Positions 4,940 to 6,701 of a DNA stretch of 6,701 bases are shown piece by piece; positions within the stretch are counted from its first letter, which is position 1, and each line of letters starts with the position of its first letter. The notes under the pieces were generated by a model. That model was given only the letters and a program-made list of their open reading frames with translations. It was not told where the DNA came from and ran no database searches. The stretch is from an uncultured Collinsella sp. (lineage in GTDB: Bacteria > Actinomycetota > Coriobacteriia > Coriobacteriales > Coriobacteriaceae). The DNA lies in the NCBI GenBank assembly GCA_902478985.1, contig CABSNH010000087.1:1-6701 (forward strand), written 5' to 3'. Made by a program: the position numbers and the translations under genes.

Positions 4940-6701
4940 ATGCCCACCACCTCAACCGACCCGCGCGCCGCAGCCGCTGCACTGCTGGTGCCCGGCACTA
5001 CCTGCCACGGCTTTGCCGTCGAGCGCCGCGAGACCGTGCCCGAGCTCGACTCGGACGCTTACGTGCTGCGACACACTGCCTCGGGCGCTCGTCTGCTGTA
5101 CCTGGCGTGCGACGACGAAAACAAGGCCTTTGCCATTGGCTTTAAGACGCCGCCGGCCGATTCCACCGGCGTGTTCCATATTCTTGAGCACTCGGTGCTG
5201 TGCGGATCGGCCAAGTTTCCCGTCAAGGAGCCGTTTGTCGACCTGATCAAGAGCTCCATGCAGACGTTCCTCAACGCCATGACCTACCCCGACAAGACCA
5301 TCTACCCCGTTGCCACCACCAACGAGCAGGATCTGTACAACCTGATGGACGTGTACCTGGACGCGGTGTTCAACCCGGCCATCTATACCAAGCCCACCAT
5401 TTTTGAGCAGGAGGGCTGGCACTACGAACTGGACCTGCCGGAGGGCGACGGCGACAGCAGCGCCGCGAGCCTGCACGAGGGCACGCTGCGTTATAACGGC
5501 GTGGTGTTCAACGAGATGAAGGGCGCGCTGTCCGATCCCATGAGCGTGCTGGACGATGCCGTCAACGCCGCGCTCTATCCCGACACCGCCTATGCGCACG
5601 AGAGCGGCGGCGACCCGCGCGCGATTCCCGCGCTCACCTACGAGCAGTTCCTGGACACGCACGCGCGACACTACAATCCCTCCAACTCCTACATCACGCT
5701 CTACGGCGACCTGGACGTGGACCGCGCACTGGCCTTTTTGGACGAGCGCTACCTGTCGCAGCCGAGTGCCGCGAGCCGCCGCATGGACGCAGCCGTTGCC
5801 GCCGGCGAGGACCCGTCCACGCTTGCGCCCAATCCGCTGGGCGTGCAGGCGCCCGTGACCTGCGAGTATAAGCGCGTCGAGATGGCCACCACGCCCGAGA
5901 ACGCCCTGGTGGGCCTGGGCTTTGTGCTGGGCAGTGCGCTCGACCGCAAGCGCACGATCGCCGCGGACATCCTGTTCGAGGCACTGCTGGGCTCCAACGA
6001 AGCGCCGGTTAAGAAGGCCATTCTGGCCGCCGGTCTGGGCGGCAACGTGGTGAGCTACACCGCGGCCGAGAGCCTGCAGCCCTACGAGCTCATCATGCTG
6101 CAAAACGCACAGCCCGGTGTGGCGCGCGAGCTGCGTCGCGTGTTCCAGGACGCCTGCCGCGACCTGTGCGAGCACGGAGTTCCGCGCGAGCGTCTGGAAG
6201 CCATCATCAGCAGCAACGAGTACGACCTGCGCCAGCGTGACTATGGCATCGCCGACGGCGTGGCCATTGCGTGCGACGCGCTGAGCACCTGGCTCTACGA
6301 TGACGACGCCGCGACGCTGGCGCTCAAGTACGGCCCGGTGTACGAGGAGCTGCGCGGCGAGCTGAACGGCACTTACTTTGAGGACCTGCTGCGCGAGCTC
6401 GTGCTGGAAAACGACCACATGGCACTGGTCGAGCTGGTGCCGGTGGACGCCGCCGAGGGTTCGGAGGGTGCCGAGGCCGCCGAGCTGGCAGCCAAGCGCG
6501 ATGCCATGACCGATGCCGAGCTGACCGACGTGGTCGAGCGCACGGCCGCGCTGCGTGCCGCGCAGGAGGCGGAAGACACACCCGAGGCCAAGGCCACGCT
6601 GCCGCGCCTGCGTGTGTCCGACATTGGCGAGGCGCGCCCCGAGCCGCCGCTGGTCGTGGACACCACTGCTCCCATCCCCTGCCTGCGCCACGGCATCCCC
6701 A
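4940..6701 (+). CDS. M16C zinc metallopeptidase, presequence-protease (PreP) type, 3' end outside window
   Basis: The 587 visible residues are the N-terminal part of a zinc peptidase of the M16C family, whose members (PreP, falcilysin) are about 1000 residues and degrade peptides in a closed chamber. The inverted zinc motif is H80-I-L-E83-H84, with E83 the likely general base; E192 in FNEMKGAL is the likely third zinc ligand. Other family signatures are LCGS (87-90), KEPFVDLIKSSMQTFLNAMTYPDK (96-119) and EQEGWHYE (156-163). The first peptidase domain spans about 40-270, and a second, non-catalytic domain follows; an acidic, Ala-rich helical segment (about 500-550) and TLPRLRVSDI (553-562) fit the M16C-associated linker. 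There is no signal peptide, so it should act in the cytoplasm on short peptides. The frame is intact to the window edge. GC content and third-position bias are higher than in the genes to its left, as for a core gene. Confidence 0.95.
   Translation, partial: MPTTSTDPRAAAAALLVPGTTCHGFAVERRETVPELDSDAYVLRHTASGARLLYLACDDENKAFAIGFKTPPADSTGVFHILEHSVLCGSAKFPVKEPFVDLIKSSMQTFLNAMTYPDKTIYPVATTNEQDLYNLMDVYLDAVFNPAIYTKPTIFEQEGWHYELDLPEGDGDSSAASLHEGTLRYNGVVFNEMKGALSDPMSVLDDAVNAALYPDTAYAHESGGDPRAIPALTYEQFLDTHARHYNPSNSYITLYGDLDVDRALAFLDERYLSQPSAASRRMDAAVAAGEDPSTLAPNPLGVQAPVTCEYKRVEMATTPENALVGLGFVLGSALDRKRTIAADILFEALLGSNEAPVKKAILAAGLGGNVVSYTAAESLQPYELIMLQNAQPGVARELRRVFQDACRDLCEHGVPRERLEAIISSNEYDLRQRDYGIADGVAIACDALSTWLYDDDAATLALKYGPVYEELRGELNGTYFEDLLRELVLENDHMALVELVPVDAAEGSEGAEAAELAAKRDAMTDAELTDVVERTAALRAAQEAEDTPEAKATLPRLRVSDIGEARPEPPLVVDTTAPIPCLRHGIP

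Noticed and set aside
4546..5246. Several overlapping open frames on both strands with repeated NIHSR or ESGYLDG-like peptides
   Set aside because: The peptide repeats are a direct result of the inverted and direct DNA repeats; no ribosome binding site or domain supports a protein.
4826..5840. Exact 15-base repeat CGCCCAATCCGCTGG at 4826-4840 and 5826-5840
   Set aside because: One copy is inside coding sequence, there are only two, and flanks differ; chance is plausible in GC-rich DNA despite the spacing of exactly 1000 bases.
4952..6691. 579-codon open frame on the minus strand
   Set aside because: It is antisense to the M16C peptidase, which has clear catalytic motifs; long antisense frames are common in GC-rich genes with strong third-position bias. 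Its translation is rich in Gly, Val, His and Gln with no domain.

Overview
The window is GC-rich bacterial DNA with tightly packed genes on both strands. The codon use of the right-hand peptidase gene, the mixture of housekeeping and accessory genes, and the general look suggest a high-GC gut actinobacterium of the Coriobacteriia type (Collinsella or Olsenella-like). That placement is inference; no rRNA or other marker gene is present.

Layout from left to right: (1) the 3' part of a + strand gene for a protein with two Cys-x2-Cys knuckles, 1-515; (2) a small - strand zinc-ribbon protein, 553-837; (3) a - strand HNH endonuclease with an uncharacterised N-terminal domain, 960-2042; (4) a + strand gene of unknown function, 2258-2749, diverging from the HNH gene; (5) a - strand Schlafen AlbA_2 / HATPase_c_4 / winged-helix protein, 2850-4316; (6) a 623-base intergenic region unusually rich in repeats and hairpins, 4317-4939; (7) the 5' two-thirds of a + strand M16C metallopeptidase (presequence-protease type), 4940-6701, cut by the window edge.

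The HNH protein and the small zinc-ribbon protein run in the same direction 122 bases apart and may be co-transcribed. The HNH protein resembles predicted modification-dependent restriction enzymes, and AlbA_2/HATPase proteins are common in accessory and defence regions, so 553-4316 reads as an accessory block next to a conserved protein-turnover gene.

The most unusual part is the 4317-4939 divergent region. It holds a perfect 25-bp inverted repeat built from TATCTCTC units, a 19-base operator-like palindrome beside a candidate promoter for the AlbA_2 gene, direct repeats on both sides of that promoter, a pair of 53-base inverted arms with conserved ends and a diverged middle, and a 19-base motif in four copies. 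None of these is explained by coding sequence, and the window alone cannot tell whether they are a dispersed repeat family, an RNA leader or protein-binding arrays.
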